Shown here one piece after another: positions 25,970 through 34,792 of a stretch of 64,000 bases of DNA (position 1 is the stretch's first letter; every line of letters begins with the position of its first letter). The notes beneath the pieces are model-generated. The model worked only from the letters and a program-made list of their open reading frames with translations. It was not told the DNA's origin and searched no databases. Made by a program: the position numbers and the translations under genes. The stretch covers positions 7,244 through 71,243 of the forward strand of contig NZ_JBFANZ010000027.1 in NCBI RefSeq assembly GCF_040659735.1. The letters are read 5' to 3'. Source of the stretch: Micromonospora_I sp040659735. Lineage in GTDB: Bacteria; Actinomycetota; Actinomycetes; Mycobacteriales; Micromonosporaceae.

Positions 25970-26343
25970 TCAGTAGCCGTACTCGCCACCGCTACCAGCA
26001 CCGCCCGCGTAACCCTCGCGGCCGTCGTTCGTGGGCGGGCCGAAACCGCGAATGCGGCGCCCGCCTCGCCGCTTGCCGGACCCGCCGAGGTGCTGCAGGC
26101 AGACCATGCCGGGAGACTCGAAGCATTCGCCCCGACCTCCACAATCGACCAGGTAGCGGTTGCCGCCTCCCGCGTGTGTAGGACCAACTCGTGCCACAGA
26201 TTGTCCACGATCACCGATGGCATCGACAGCTTCGCGCTGGGATGCCGGGCGACGAGGCGGAACCACTGTCGGGTCGCGGTTTCGACCAGGCAAATGCCGT
26301 CGCCGCTGAGGTCGGGGTGCTCAGATCCGAGGCGCTGACGCAC
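25970..26343 (-). pseudogene. Remnant of a conserved glycine-rich, cysteine-containing actinobacterial protein
   Basis: The first frame gives RQWFRLVARHPSAKLSMP and NLWHELVLHTRE. After a frameshift near 26165 another frame continues with GGGNRYLVDCGGRGEC, PGMVCLQHLGG and a Gly-rich tail ending at 25970. In intact members of this family, as I recall them, about 60 residues separate the HTRE segment from the CGGRGEC motif, so the gene has lost an internal piece as well as its frame. The start is also unclear. Function is unknown. Confidence 0.6.
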
Positions 26344-26501
26344 GCTGGTGGGAACGGAAAACGGTCGACATGTCGATTCGGCGAGTCGCGCCGCGATCTC
26401 TCAGCCTCGTCCAGATCATGTCGCCTACCCCATTCGGGCGGGTGCGAGCGCTGGTCCCGCGTCGCTCGGGTGGCGTCACGGCACCCTCAGAATACGGCAG
26501 C

Positions 26502-26690
26502 GTGCGCGTCCTCATCCTCAACGAGCGGCAGTGGGACGAACTCCTAGGCACCGGTTGGACGCCGGGACGGCTGGCTGCCGCCGAACTCGGCGGACGTCCG
26601 AGCGTGGCCGAGGCGACCGCATGGCTGACCGCGATCCGCGGCCCCGGTCATCCGGCAGTACAGCACCACACGATCCGGGGACGGTACTGA
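26502..26690 (+). CDS. Small hypothetical protein
   Basis: A 62-residue frame from GTG at 26502 starting MRVLILNERQWDELLGTGW and ending HPAVQHHTIRGRY. Third codon positions are mostly G or C and the sequence has helix-like periodicity, which favours coding. There is no good ribosome-binding site at 26502, and an in-frame ATG at 26418 (or further upstream) could be the true start. It may also be the end of a damaged gene. No family recognised. Confidence 0.4.
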   Translation: MRVLILNERQWDELLGTGWTPGRLAAAELGGRPSVAEATAWLTAIRGPGHPAVQHHTIRGRY

Positions 26691-26745
26691 CAACGGAACG
26701 CACCCGAACCCGATCGCACGCCACGCGGCCCGCACGTCCCGACCG

Positions 26746-27579
26746 TCAGTCCATGTCCTCCTTGACCCGGGCGACGAGCTGGGTGGGGTTGACGAAGCGC
26801 AGCGCCACGACGAGCAGCACCAGCATCATGGTGGTGTACATGACCGCCATCGCGTCGACCGATTGCTGGGCGCGGATGCCGGCCGCCGACATGGAGTAGT
26901 AGAGCGCGACCACCAGCGTCTGCGAGTCGGGCCCGGCGGTCAGGAACGTCAGCTCGAACATGCCGACCGTGCGCACCAGCACCAGGATCGACGCGGCGAG
27001 GATGCCGGGCACCAGCAGCGGGGCGAGGATCCGGGTGAAGACCTGGCTGGTCCGGGCACCGCACATCCGGGCGGCCCGTTCGATCGCCGGGTCGATCTGC
27101 TCGATGAACGGCGTCATGGTGAGGATGACGAACGGCACCGACGGCACGAGGTTTGCGAGCACCACGCCGGGGAGGTGGCCGGCGAAGCCGTATTTGTAGA
27201 GGACGGTGGCGAGCGGGATGCCGTAGGTGATCGGTGGCATCAGGATCGGCAGCAGGAAGAGCAGGTAGAGCAGGCGTCGGCCGGGAAACGAGCGGCGGGC
27301 GAGCACGTAGGAGGCGGGCACGCCGATCAGCACGGAGATGCCGACGACGAGCAGCGAGACCTCCAGGGTCACCCCGAAGACGGGGAGCAGGCCGAACTCC
27401 CGCCACGCCTGCGCATACCAGTCGCCGGTGTAGCCCTGGGGCAGCCAGGTGTCGAACCAGCGGGTGCCGAACGAGCTGACCACCACCGAGCCGATGACCC
27501 CGGCCAGGTTGACGAAGAAGAACGCCACGACGCCCCAGACCAACCAGGCCGCCGGCCGGGCGACAAGGCGACGGCTCAT
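26746..27579 (-). CDS. ABC importer permease (PotC-like)
   Basis: A 277-residue inner-membrane permease with six predicted helices. The cytoplasmic EAA loop reads ERAARMCGARTSQVFTRILAPL, where it contacts the ATPase. The N-terminus has a first helix WLVWGVVAFFFVNLAGVIGS, then a long outward loop. It is the last gene of a four-gene importer operon. Its ATG at 27579 overlaps the stop of the other permease by four bases. Confidence 0.88.
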   Translation of the reverse strand: MSRRLVARPAAWLVWGVVAFFFVNLAGVIGSVVVSSFGTRWFDTWLPQGYTGDWYAQAWREFGLLPVFGVTLEVSLLVVGISVLIGVPASYVLARRSFPGRRLLYLLFLLPILMPPITYGIPLATVLYKYGFAGHLPGVVLANLVPSVPFVILTMTPFIEQIDPAIERAARMCGARTSQVFTRILAPLLVPGILAASILVLVRTVGMFELTFLTAGPDSQTLVVALYYSMSAAGIRAQQSVDAMAVMYTTMMLVLLVVALRFVNPTQLVARVKEDMD

Positions 27580-28460
27580 CCCTTCCCTCCCGCCGTCGAA
27601 CCGGTGTAGAGCAGCGCCCGCCAGCCGAGCACCGCGGCGATGACGAGCAACTCGACCACGCCCATGATCACGGCGATGGCGGACGCCATCGGATAGTCGT
27701 AGCGGACGTACGCGGCGTCGTAGGCGGCGATGGAGATGACCCGGGTCTCCCCCGCCGGGTCGCCGACCAGCACCGCCGACGGGAAGACGCTGAATGCCAG
27801 CACGAAGGTCAGGCAGAACGTGGTCGCCAGGCCGGGCGCGAGCAGCGGCAGGGTGATCCGGCGGAACCGTTGCGCCCAGCCGGCGCCGAGCGTGGCCGCG
27901 GCCCGCTCCAGCGTCGGGTCGATGCCGGACAGGTAGGAGAGCACCAGCAGGAACGCGAACGGGAATCCGGTGATGACCAGGGAGAAGAACACGCCCCAGT
28001 AGTTGTTGGTCAGCCGCACGGGCGCGTCGGCCAGCCCGGTCGAGAGCAGGATGCGGTTGAACCAGCCGGTGGGGCCGAGGAAGTTGAGCAGCCCCTGCGC
28101 GGTGAGCACGGTGCCCAGGGTGATCGGCACGACCAGCACGGTGGTGAGCAGCCGCTTGCCACGGAACCGGCCGCGCAGCCGGTAGGCGATCGGCACCGAC
28201 GCGGCGACGTTGAGCAGCGCCGCGGGCAGCGACAGGCCGAGCGTGGTGAGCACCGTGTCGCGCTGGTAGGCGTCGGTGAAGAACTCCCGGTACGCCCCGA
28301 GCGGACCGCCGGTCGTGGGCTGGAAGGAGAGGCCGACGCCGTACAGGAAGGGGTAGATGAAGAGCACCACGACGAACGCCGCGGCCGGCGCGAGCAGCAG
28401 GAGTTGGCGGTCGATGCCGCGCTCGGCGAGGCGGTGCCGCAGCGCGGTGGGCCGGCTCAT
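27576..28460 (-). CDS. ABC importer permease (PotB-like)
   Basis: A 294-residue permease with six predicted helices (first LLLLAPAAAFVVVLFIYPFLYG) and an EAA loop ERAAATLGAGWAQRFRRITLPL. It forms the transmembrane channel with the downstream permease. The ATG at 28460 overlaps the ATPase stop (ATGA), and its own stop overlaps the next start, so the operon is tightly coupled. Substrate class is judged from the ATPase and binding protein. Confidence 0.88.
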   Translation of the reverse strand: MSRPTALRHRLAERGIDRQLLLLAPAAAFVVVLFIYPFLYGVGLSFQPTTGGPLGAYREFFTDAYQRDTVLTTLGLSLPAALLNVAASVPIAYRLRGRFRGKRLLTTVLVVPITLGTVLTAQGLLNFLGPTGWFNRILLSTGLADAPVRLTNNYWGVFFSLVITGFPFAFLLVLSYLSGIDPTLERAAATLGAGWAQRFRRITLPLLAPGLATTFCLTFVLAFSVFPSAVLVGDPAGETRVISIAAYDAAYVRYDYPMASAIAVIMGVVELLVIAAVLGWRALLYTGSTAGGKG

Positions 28461-29521
28461 CCGCCGGCCCCGTCGTCGGCGGGAAAGGCCAGGACCCGCG
28501 CCGGGTCCGCGGCCACCAGGATCTTGTCGCCCGGTCCCGGTCTTTCGGAGGTACGCAGATGCAGGCGTACGCCGTTGTCGGTGCGCGCCTCGACGGCGAC
28601 CTCGCGGCCCTGGTATTCGACCACCTCGACGGTGGCCGGGATGCCATCGGATGCGACGAGGCGCAGGTCCTCGGGGCGGATGCCGACGATCACGTCGTCG
28701 CCGAGGTCGATCGGCCCGACCGAGGTGCCGCTCAGACGCAGGCCGGTGCCGGCCACGACGACGCGGTCGCCGACCTTCTCGGCGACGGTCAGCGGGAGCA
28801 GGTTGCGGTAGCCCATGAAGTCGGCGACGTGCCGGGTGGCCGGGCGGGTGTGTACCTGTTCGGGGGTGCCGATCTGCTCGACCCGGCCGTCGCGGAGCAC
28901 GACCAGACGGTCGGCCATCGACAGCGCCTCCTCCTGGTCGTGAGTGACGTAGACGGTGGTCAGGCCGAGCGACTGGTGCAGGCGGCGGATCTCGGTGCGC
29001 ATCTCCAGCCGCAGCTTTGCGTCCAGGTTGGACAGTGGCTCGTCCATCAGGACCAGCGCCGGTTCGAGCACGACGGCCCGGGCGATGGCGACGCGCTGTT
29101 GCTGGCCGCCGGAGAGCTGCCCGGGCAGCTTGCCGGCGTGCTCGTCGAGACGGACCAGCTTGATCGCCTCGTCCGTGCGGCGACGGACCTCGGCGCGGGG
29201 CAGCCGGCGCATCTGCAGCCCGAAGGCGATGTTCTTCCGCACCGACATGTGCGGGAAGAGCGCGTAGTTCTGGAACACCATGCCGAAGCCGCGCCGCTCG
29301 GGCGGCACCGTGTCGAGCCGGTCGTCGTCGGCCCAGATGCTGCCGCCGGAGAGCGGCAGCAGCCCGGCCAGGCAGTTGAGGGCGGTGGACTTGCCGCAGC
29401 CCGACGGGCCGAGCAGGGCGATGAACTCGCCGCGCGTGATGGTGAGGGTCAGGTCGGCCAGGGCGGGGTGCCCGGCGAAGCGCCGCGTCACCGCGTCCAA
29501 CCGGAGCTGCGTGAAGCTCAC
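28457..29521 (-). CDS. ABC importer ATP-binding protein (PotA-like, with TOBE domain)
   Basis: A 354-residue ATPase. Walker A is GPSGCGKST with K44, the Q-loop is VFQNYALFPHMSV, the signature LSGGQQQR starts at residue 136, Walker B ends in D160-E161, and the H-loop is THDQEEALSMADR. Residues from about 270 form a TOBE regulatory domain (VIVGIRPEDLRL). This layout is typical of polyamine, Fe3+ and 2-aminoethylphosphonate importers. The GTG at 29521 overlaps the binding-protein stop (GTGA) and has AGGA upstream. An upstream ATG inside the binding-protein gene is less likely. Confidence 0.9.
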   Translation of the reverse strand: MSFTQLRLDAVTRRFAGHPALADLTLTITRGEFIALLGPSGCGKSTALNCLAGLLPLSGGSIWADDDRLDTVPPERRGFGMVFQNYALFPHMSVRKNIAFGLQMRRLPRAEVRRRTDEAIKLVRLDEHAGKLPGQLSGGQQQRVAIARAVVLEPALVLMDEPLSNLDAKLRLEMRTEIRRLHQSLGLTTVYVTHDQEEALSMADRLVVLRDGRVEQIGTPEQVHTRPATRHVADFMGYRNLLPLTVAEKVGDRVVVAGTGLRLSGTSVGPIDLGDDVIVGIRPEDLRLVASDGIPATVEVVEYQGREVAVEARTDNGVRLHLRTSERPGPGDKILVAADPARVLAFPADDGAGG

Positions 29522-30732
29522 TTCCTGACCTTCGCGCCGCCGATTTCGCGATCCCACCGGTCGAACGCCGCCACCACCGCCTTGGCGTCCAGCGGCACCT
29601 CGATCGGGTGCTCGGCGATGAGCTTCTCGTACTCGGGCCGGCCGTACTCCGCGATCGCCGTGCGGCTCTCCTGCGGCGCCATCTCCAGCGTCACACCGGA
29701 GAGCGCGGGACCGGGATAGAAGTAGCCCTTGTCGTACGCCTTGGCCTGCTGCTCACGCGTGAGCATCGAGTTGAGCAGGGCCAGCACGGCGGCCTGCTTG
29801 TCGGTGGAGACGCCCTTGGGCACGACGGCGTAGTGCGCGTCGGTCACCCAGTGGAAGCCGTCGAGCGCCCCGATCCGGGCCTCCTTCGGCACGGTGCCCA
29901 GCACGCGCGGGTTGATGTCCCAACCGGTGGTCGTCGCGATGATCTTCGCGGAGCCGTTGGCCAGGTTCTTCATCGTCTCGCTGGTGCCCGACGGGTAGAG
30001 GGTGACGTGCTTGTCGAGTTCCCTGAGGTAGGCCCAGGTCTTCTCCCAGCCGTTGACCGGGTCCTTCGGGTCCTTGTCGCCGAGCAGATAGGGCAGCCCC
30101 ATCAGGAAGGTGCGACCCGGTCCGGAGTTGGAGGGGCGGGCGTACTGGACGGCGCCCGGGTTGGCCCTGGCGTAGTCGAGCAGCCCCTGCGCGGTGGTCG
30201 GCGGGTTGGGCACCTTCGACGGCAGGTATTCGATCAGCGGCCCCGACGGGTAGTAGGTGACGGTGACGCCATGGTCGCCGGCGAGCTTCTGCATCGCGGC
30301 CGCTCCCGGCAGATACTTCTGCATGCCGGGCAGCCGGTCGGCGTACGTCGGCAGCAGCGGCGTCCACAGCCCCTGCTCGATGCCGGCGGCCAGCCCGTCC
30401 ACGCCGGTGAGGACCAGGTCGATGTCGACCCGGTTGGCGTTCTGCTGCGCTTTGATCTTGCCGACCAGCTCGGGCGCGGGCGATTTGCTGTAGGTGACCC
30501 GCGAGACGACGTCGGAGTTCTTCGCGACGAACTCGTCGATCATTGACTGGGTGAGCTGGAGGTTGCCGGCGACGTCGAGGATGTTGAGGGCGACCGCCTT
30601 CGCCGGCTTGTCGGGCACCGCCCCGCCGGTCCGCGCCGGTCCCCCGGCGGGTTCGGGGGCGCCGCACGCGGCGACCAGGCCGAGCGCACCCAGCGCGGCG
30701 ACCGCGGCGAGATGACGTCGATTCAGGAGCAT
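29518..30732 (-). CDS. ABC importer substrate-binding lipoprotein
   Basis: A 404-residue extracellular solute-binding protein. The lipobox is LVAAC with lipidated C23, then a linker rich in Pro, Gly and Ala. The mature fold begins ALNILDVAGNLQLTQSMIDE, as in family 1/PotD-like binding proteins, and includes DIDLVLTGVDGLAAGIEQGLW and a long C-lobe. First gene of the importer operon (binding protein, ATPase, two permeases). Polyamine-type architecture, but the ligand cannot be assigned; the adjacent alpha-glucuronidase makes an acidic oligosaccharide conceivable (weak inference). The ATG at 30732 has GGAAGGGG upstream. Confidence 0.85.
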   Translation of the reverse strand: MLLNRRHLAAVAALGALGLVAACGAPEPAGGPARTGGAVPDKPAKAVALNILDVAGNLQLTQSMIDEFVAKNSDVVSRVTYSKSPAPELVGKIKAQQNANRVDIDLVLTGVDGLAAGIEQGLWTPLLPTYADRLPGMQKYLPGAAAMQKLAGDHGVTVTYYPSGPLIEYLPSKVPNPPTTAQGLLDYARANPGAVQYARPSNSGPGRTFLMGLPYLLGDKDPKDPVNGWEKTWAYLRELDKHVTLYPSGTSETMKNLANGSAKIIATTTGWDINPRVLGTVPKEARIGALDGFHWVTDAHYAVVPKGVSTDKQAAVLALLNSMLTREQQAKAYDKGYFYPGPALSGVTLEMAPQESRTAIAEYGRPEYEKLIAEHPIEVPLDAKAVVAAFDRWDREIGGAKVRK

Positions 30733-30751
30733 CGATTCCCCTTCCGATTAC

Positions 30752-30791
30752 GGCGATCCCATCGCCGGCCGGAGCCGACGATGGGATCGCC
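30752..30791 (-). terminator. 13-bp hairpin between the GH115 gene and the importer operon
   Basis: GGCGATCCCATCG at 30752-30764 pairs perfectly with CGATGGGATCGCC at 30779-30791 (14-base loop). It lies just after the GH115 stop on the same strand, so importer and enzyme are probably separate or only partly linked transcripts. Confidence 0.65.
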
Positions 30792-30810
30792 ACGTGCTGG
30801 GCTGCGCCCC

Positions 30811-33800
30811 TTACCTGTCGACGCGGACGCTCTCCGGTGGGCCGAGGTAGCTGTACTTCACGCCGCCGGTGTCGACGACGAGCTTCTGCACGACCACGGT
30901 CGGGTCGACCATCCAGAGCTTCACCGTGTGCACCCCGGGCTTGTCGATCATGTGGGTGGTGAACGTGACATTGACGTTGTCCGACGTGTTCCTCTCCCAC
31001 TGTCGGTTCATGCCACCGTCGTCCGCACCCGTGACGCGGGTAATGTTCACGATCTGCGGCTCGGCGTCATCGATCGAGATCGCATACTTCAGCCCGTCCG
31101 TGGGCCGCACGTTGTTGCGCGGCGACAGGATCGTCGACACGGTGACCGGCCCGGTCGAGGTGAGCGTCATCCGGTATTCCAGCCGGGGGCCCGCGCCGCC
31201 CGGCCCCCGGCTGGCCGCGTCGACCGGCCACAGCGTCATGCCGTTGCCGGTCTTGGCGATCCCCGGGATGAGCTTCCACTGCACGTCCTTCGCGTTCACC
31301 GCTCTCGTGTAGTGGTCGGCCAGCATCGAGACGTAGCCGTTGGCCTCCACGAAACCCTGGGCCCGACCGCGCGGCAGGCGGTTGTCGACGACGGCGGTGA
31401 CCTCGACGCGGCGACCGTCCGGCGCCGCGACGGTGAGCGGCACCCGCGTGATCCCGTGCGGCGCCCGCTGCCAGTCGACACGCACCGTGGCCCGCACCTG
31501 CTTGTCGACCCGGCCCTTCGCGGGCGACACCGTCACCCACGGCGTTCCGGCGGTGATGCTGTAGTCGAAGGCGGTGGCGCCGCGGTTGAACACCTCGAGG
31601 TACTGCGCCGGCTGACTCTGGTGCGGGCTGAAGGTCGGCAGCACGGCGGGCGTCTGCGGTGCCGGGGGCTCTGCCGCCGTCCACCACTGCTCCGAGCCGT
31701 CGATCGCCACCCCCATCTCGGCGGCGACCGGCACCTCGATCCGCTTCAGCAACGGGTAGATCTCATCGGGCAGCGCCACGTGGTTGTCGGTCTGCGGCTG
31801 CTGCCAGGACGCGTTGTTGTAGCGCGCCGCGTTGCCGTACCCGATCTTGGGTTGGGTCTGGAAGCCGGCCCACTTCCCGCCGGCCAGCTCGGTGTTGTAG
31901 TAGTCCGACATCGCCTGGTCCTCGGCGAACCGCGCCTCGGCCAGAGCCGCCACGTCGTTGGTGGCCGCGCGCCCCTGCTTGGCGTAGAGCAGGTTGGTGA
32001 AGTTGGCGTGCCGCAGCGCGTAGAGGTTGGCGCTCGCCTTCACCTGGTAGTGGACGAGCTGGTAGTAGGCGTCCTGATAGGACGGGGGCAGCTTCGCGCG
32101 GAGCCGCTCCGCCTTCGCCGCGAGCGCCTGCCACTCCGCGGCGACGCGGTCCATCTCCTGGTAGTCGGTCAGGCTGAACGGGTTGCCCTGGTCGTCGTAG
32201 ACGATCGCGTCGCGGTCCGTCGCCGGGTCCCTGGTCGGGTCGAGGGTGATGCGCCGGTTGAGCAGCTCCGGCTTACGGCGCGACTGCAGAAACCCGTACG
32301 CGTTCAGCACGGCGGCGATCTCCGCGGCGTGCTCCGGCCCGAAGTTCTGCGCCGCGTACCGGCGCTCCCACTCGGGCAGCCGCTCCAGCGGCCAGCGGTC
32401 GGGGTCCCAGGCGTAGTCGAGGAAGAACTGCAGCGGCAACTCCTCGTTCTTCATGTCGCCCACGTTGACCACCCAGAGCCGGTCGACGCCGGACCGGTAG
32501 CTCAGGTGCAGTTGCTCCCACGTGTTGGCCAGGTTGACCGTGTCGGCCCACTTGTAGTTGCGGCCGCCGCCCACGTAGTCGAAGTGGTAGTACATGCCGT
32601 AGCCGCCGCCGCGCGCCGCAAGGCCCCGGTCCGGCAGCTTGCGCATGTTGCCCCAGTTGTCGTCGCAGAACACCACCGTGACGTCGTCCGGCGGCCGGTA
32701 ACCGGAGTCCCAGTAGCGCTGGACCTCCTTGTAGAGCGTCTGCACCTGCGGCGCCCCGATCAGCCCCGTCTCGGCCAGGATCTGCCGCTGGGTGTCGATG
32801 ATGGTGCTCATCAGGTCGATGCCGTCGCCGTCGGGCAGGCTCACGTCGCCGTTGCCCCGCATGCCGAGGGTGACCACGCCCTCGAAGCCCTGCTCCTTCA
32901 TGCGCTCCGCGCCGTCGCGCCAGTACGCCTTGATCGCGTCGCCGTTGCGGCGGAAACTCCACTCCCCCGTGCCGCCGTACGGGTCGCGGCCGGGCGTGGT
33001 GATCGTGCCGTTGCTGTCCCGGACGGCCGGCACGGCGTGCCGGTTCCACTCCTCGATGCCGCGCATCATCGGCGCCTCGTGCGAGGTGCCCATCACCACG
33101 CCGTACGCCGTGGCGGTCGCGTGGTTGGCCGGGTCGTCCTCGGCGAACGCCCGACCCCACACCGCCGGCCACAGGTAGTTGGCCTTCAGCCGCAGCATCG
33201 TCTCGAAGACGGTCGCGAAGAAGTCGGAGTTGAAGCCGTTGGGGAAGCCGGGCGCCTTTCCGGGGCCGAAGTGGCCGGGCGCCCAGGTGCCCAGGGCCGG
33301 ATTCTCGTCGTTGATGAAGAACCCGCGATATTTCACCGCCGGCGTGCCCTGGCTGAACCGGCCGGGCAGCACGGAGAGCGTGTCCCGGTGCCGGGACGGG
33401 ACGTCGTCCCAGAAGTGCCAGGGCGACACTCCGATCTGCTTCGAGGTCTCGTAGACACCGAAGATCGTGCCCCGCTGGTCGCTGCCGGCGATGATGAACG
33501 CCCTGCCGACGCCCGGCAACGGGTCGTCCACCACCTGCTGCAGCGAGGTCTCCCACTTGCCGGCGATGCCGGTGACATCGAGCTTGCCGGCGGCGACCAG
33601 CCCGTCGATCAGCGGGCTGCGCCCGATCGTGCCGACCAGCACGATCTCGCGCCGCGCGGGAATGCGGTCGACCCAGACGGTGGGCTCCACGTCGGTGACC
33701 CGCTTGATGTCGGCCCGCAGGTCGTGAACCACCCGGACCACGCCGGGATGGTCGACGCCGCTGACCACCAACGGCGCGCCCGCGCCGCCGGCCACGAGCG

Positions 33801-33990
33801 GAAACGCGCCGGCTGTTTTCGTATACGCGATGTAGGTGCCGCGTTCGTGCCGGCCGGTCGGCTCGGGCGCGGCGGTGGCGGAACCGGCGAGCGCGGGAGC
33901 GGCGGTGGCCGCGAGCGTGACCGACATGAACACCCTCACGAACCTCGATGCGGACCGGGGTGGCTGGGCGGGAGCGGCGGAGCGTCTCAT
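30811..33990 (-). CDS. Secreted glycoside hydrolase family 115 alpha-glucuronidase
   Basis: A 1059-residue exported enzyme. A twin-arginine-poor but basic signal peptide (RFVRVFMSVTLAATAAPALAG) precedes the GH115 N-terminal domain (VVLVGTIGRSPLID equivalents at about 110-190). The catalytic barrel carries VKYRGFFINDENPALGTW, the active-site loop region of GH115, then LKANYLWPAVWGRAFAEDD and GVVMGTSHEAPMMRGIEEW. The C-terminal part has beta-sandwich domains. GH115 enzymes remove (4-O-methyl-)glucuronic acid from xylan. The ATG at 33990 follows GGAGAT. A 21-bp operator-like inverted repeat lies about 50 bases upstream. Confidence 0.88.
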   Translation of the reverse strand: MRRSAAPAQPPRSASRFVRVFMSVTLAATAAPALAGSATAAPEPTGRHERGTYIAYTKTAGAFPLVAGGAGAPLVVSGVDHPGVVRVVHDLRADIKRVTDVEPTVWVDRIPARREIVLVGTIGRSPLIDGLVAAGKLDVTGIAGKWETSLQQVVDDPLPGVGRAFIIAGSDQRGTIFGVYETSKQIGVSPWHFWDDVPSRHRDTLSVLPGRFSQGTPAVKYRGFFINDENPALGTWAPGHFGPGKAPGFPNGFNSDFFATVFETMLRLKANYLWPAVWGRAFAEDDPANHATATAYGVVMGTSHEAPMMRGIEEWNRHAVPAVRDSNGTITTPGRDPYGGTGEWSFRRNGDAIKAYWRDGAERMKEQGFEGVVTLGMRGNGDVSLPDGDGIDLMSTIIDTQRQILAETGLIGAPQVQTLYKEVQRYWDSGYRPPDDVTVVFCDDNWGNMRKLPDRGLAARGGGYGMYYHFDYVGGGRNYKWADTVNLANTWEQLHLSYRSGVDRLWVVNVGDMKNEELPLQFFLDYAWDPDRWPLERLPEWERRYAAQNFGPEHAAEIAAVLNAYGFLQSRRKPELLNRRITLDPTRDPATDRDAIVYDDQGNPFSLTDYQEMDRVAAEWQALAAKAERLRAKLPPSYQDAYYQLVHYQVKASANLYALRHANFTNLLYAKQGRAATNDVAALAEARFAEDQAMSDYYNTELAGGKWAGFQTQPKIGYGNAARYNNASWQQPQTDNHVALPDEIYPLLKRIEVPVAAEMGVAIDGSEQWWTAAEPPAPQTPAVLPTFSPHQSQPAQYLEVFNRGATAFDYSITAGTPWVTVSPAKGRVDKQVRATVRVDWQRAPHGITRVPLTVAAPDGRRVEVTAVVDNRLPRGRAQGFVEANGYVSMLADHYTRAVNAKDVQWKLIPGIAKTGNGMTLWPVDAASRGPGGAGPRLEYRMTLTSTGPVTVSTILSPRNNVRPTDGLKYAISIDDAEPQIVNITRVTGADDGGMNRQWERNTSDNVNVTFTTHMIDKPGVHTVKLWMVDPTVVVQKLVVDTGGVKYSYLGPPESVRVDR

Positions 33991-34037
33991 GTCGCATCTC
34001 CGTGGGGGACGGGGCGGGGGCCCCTGCGCTCGCGAAA

Positions 34038-34058
34038 CTTCCGGAAGTGTTCCGGAAG
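34038..34058. promoter_or_regulatory. 21-bp perfect inverted repeat, likely operator of the GH115 gene
   Basis: CTTCCGGAA (34038-34046), GTG, TTCCGGAAG (34050-34058). Both arms are perfect and each is itself near-palindromic. It sits 48 bases before the GH115 start, where a LacI-, ROK- or GntR-type repressor would bind. No regulator gene is adjacent. Confidence 0.6.
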
Positions 34059-34240
34059 AATATCCATCCCCTCCGATGGGGTCAAGCGGTCGCCGTCGAT
34101 TTCTCCCGCCACCCGGACACGCCGACGCCGCGCGCCTCGAACACAAGGCCATCGACAATGGACAAACTGCAGAACGAGCCGACCGCCACGCCGCGAGGGC
34201 GTGACGGCCGGTCGGCCCGTTCCCGGAACCCGCCGTCCCC

Positions 34241-34560
34241 TTAGTTCAGGTAGGACGTCGGGAACGAATAGATCATTCGGCCGGGATGCAGGTGCTCGGC
34301 GACCGACCAAAACTCCCGGTTGGCCCGCCCCGTAGGAGAAGTCCTCCGGTCCGACCGGAGACAAGATCTCCCCGTTGGGCACGAGGCTGTCGCCGCTGAC
34401 CCTCACGCGAGTGACTTGCCGTTGTTCGTCAGGTCACTGGAGTTGAAGATCCTGCATGAGCCGTGACGGACCGCCTGGTACAGGCCGTCCTGGATCACCG
34501 CCGTCATGCTCGCCTTCTGCAGGGGAATGGCCGCCAACGTGGTGGCTCGATCTGGCGAAA
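34241..34560 (-). pseudogene. Frame-shifted remnant of an unidentified protein C-terminus
   Basis: Three minus-strand frames read as one protein tail: LAAIPLQKASMTAVIQDGLY and FNSSDLTNNGKSLA, then VRVSGDSLVPNGEILSPVG, then ANREFWSVAEHLHPGRMIYS ending at a TAA at 34241. No single frame is open throughout and there is no start. I cannot name the family. The fragment lies between the GH115 promoter and the diguanylate cyclase gene. Confidence 0.4.
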
Positions 34561-34736
34561 ACCTGCAATGAATCTTGGATGCGCTGGTCAGGGGCCGGGC
34601 CGCGGCGTTGGACTCTTTGCTCTACGGTGCTTCGCATGGTTATGGATGACGGAGCGGAGCGGCTATACCGTTCCTGACCTGGCCGCAACACGTCACCGGC
34701 CCGATCCACCCCCCGCAGGGTCCGCCCCACCTCGGC

Positions 34737-34763
34737 TCAACCGATTCTGACCGCGGCCGATAA
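34737..34763 (+). promoter_or_regulatory. Sigma-28 (FliA)-type promoter of the diguanylate cyclase gene
   Basis: TCAA (34737-34740), exactly 15 bases, then GCCGATAA (34756-34763), an exact match to the classical sigma-28 -10 and near-exact at -35 (TAAA). It lies 30 bases before the start codon at 34793. Confidence 0.75.
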
Positions 34764-34792
34764 GAGGAGCGAGGTCGAGGGAGAGGAGACGC

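Noticed and set aside
30712..34335. Very long plus-strand open frame opposite the GH115 gene
   Set aside because: It is the high-G+C mirror of a real gene: amino-acid composition is dominated by Arg, His, Val and Gly, there are no domains, and the other strand encodes a clear GH115 enzyme.
34344..34360. CTCCGGTC-C-GACCGGAG inverted repeat as a terminator
   Set aside because: It lies inside the unidentified remnant, has no T-run and is not at the end of any gene.
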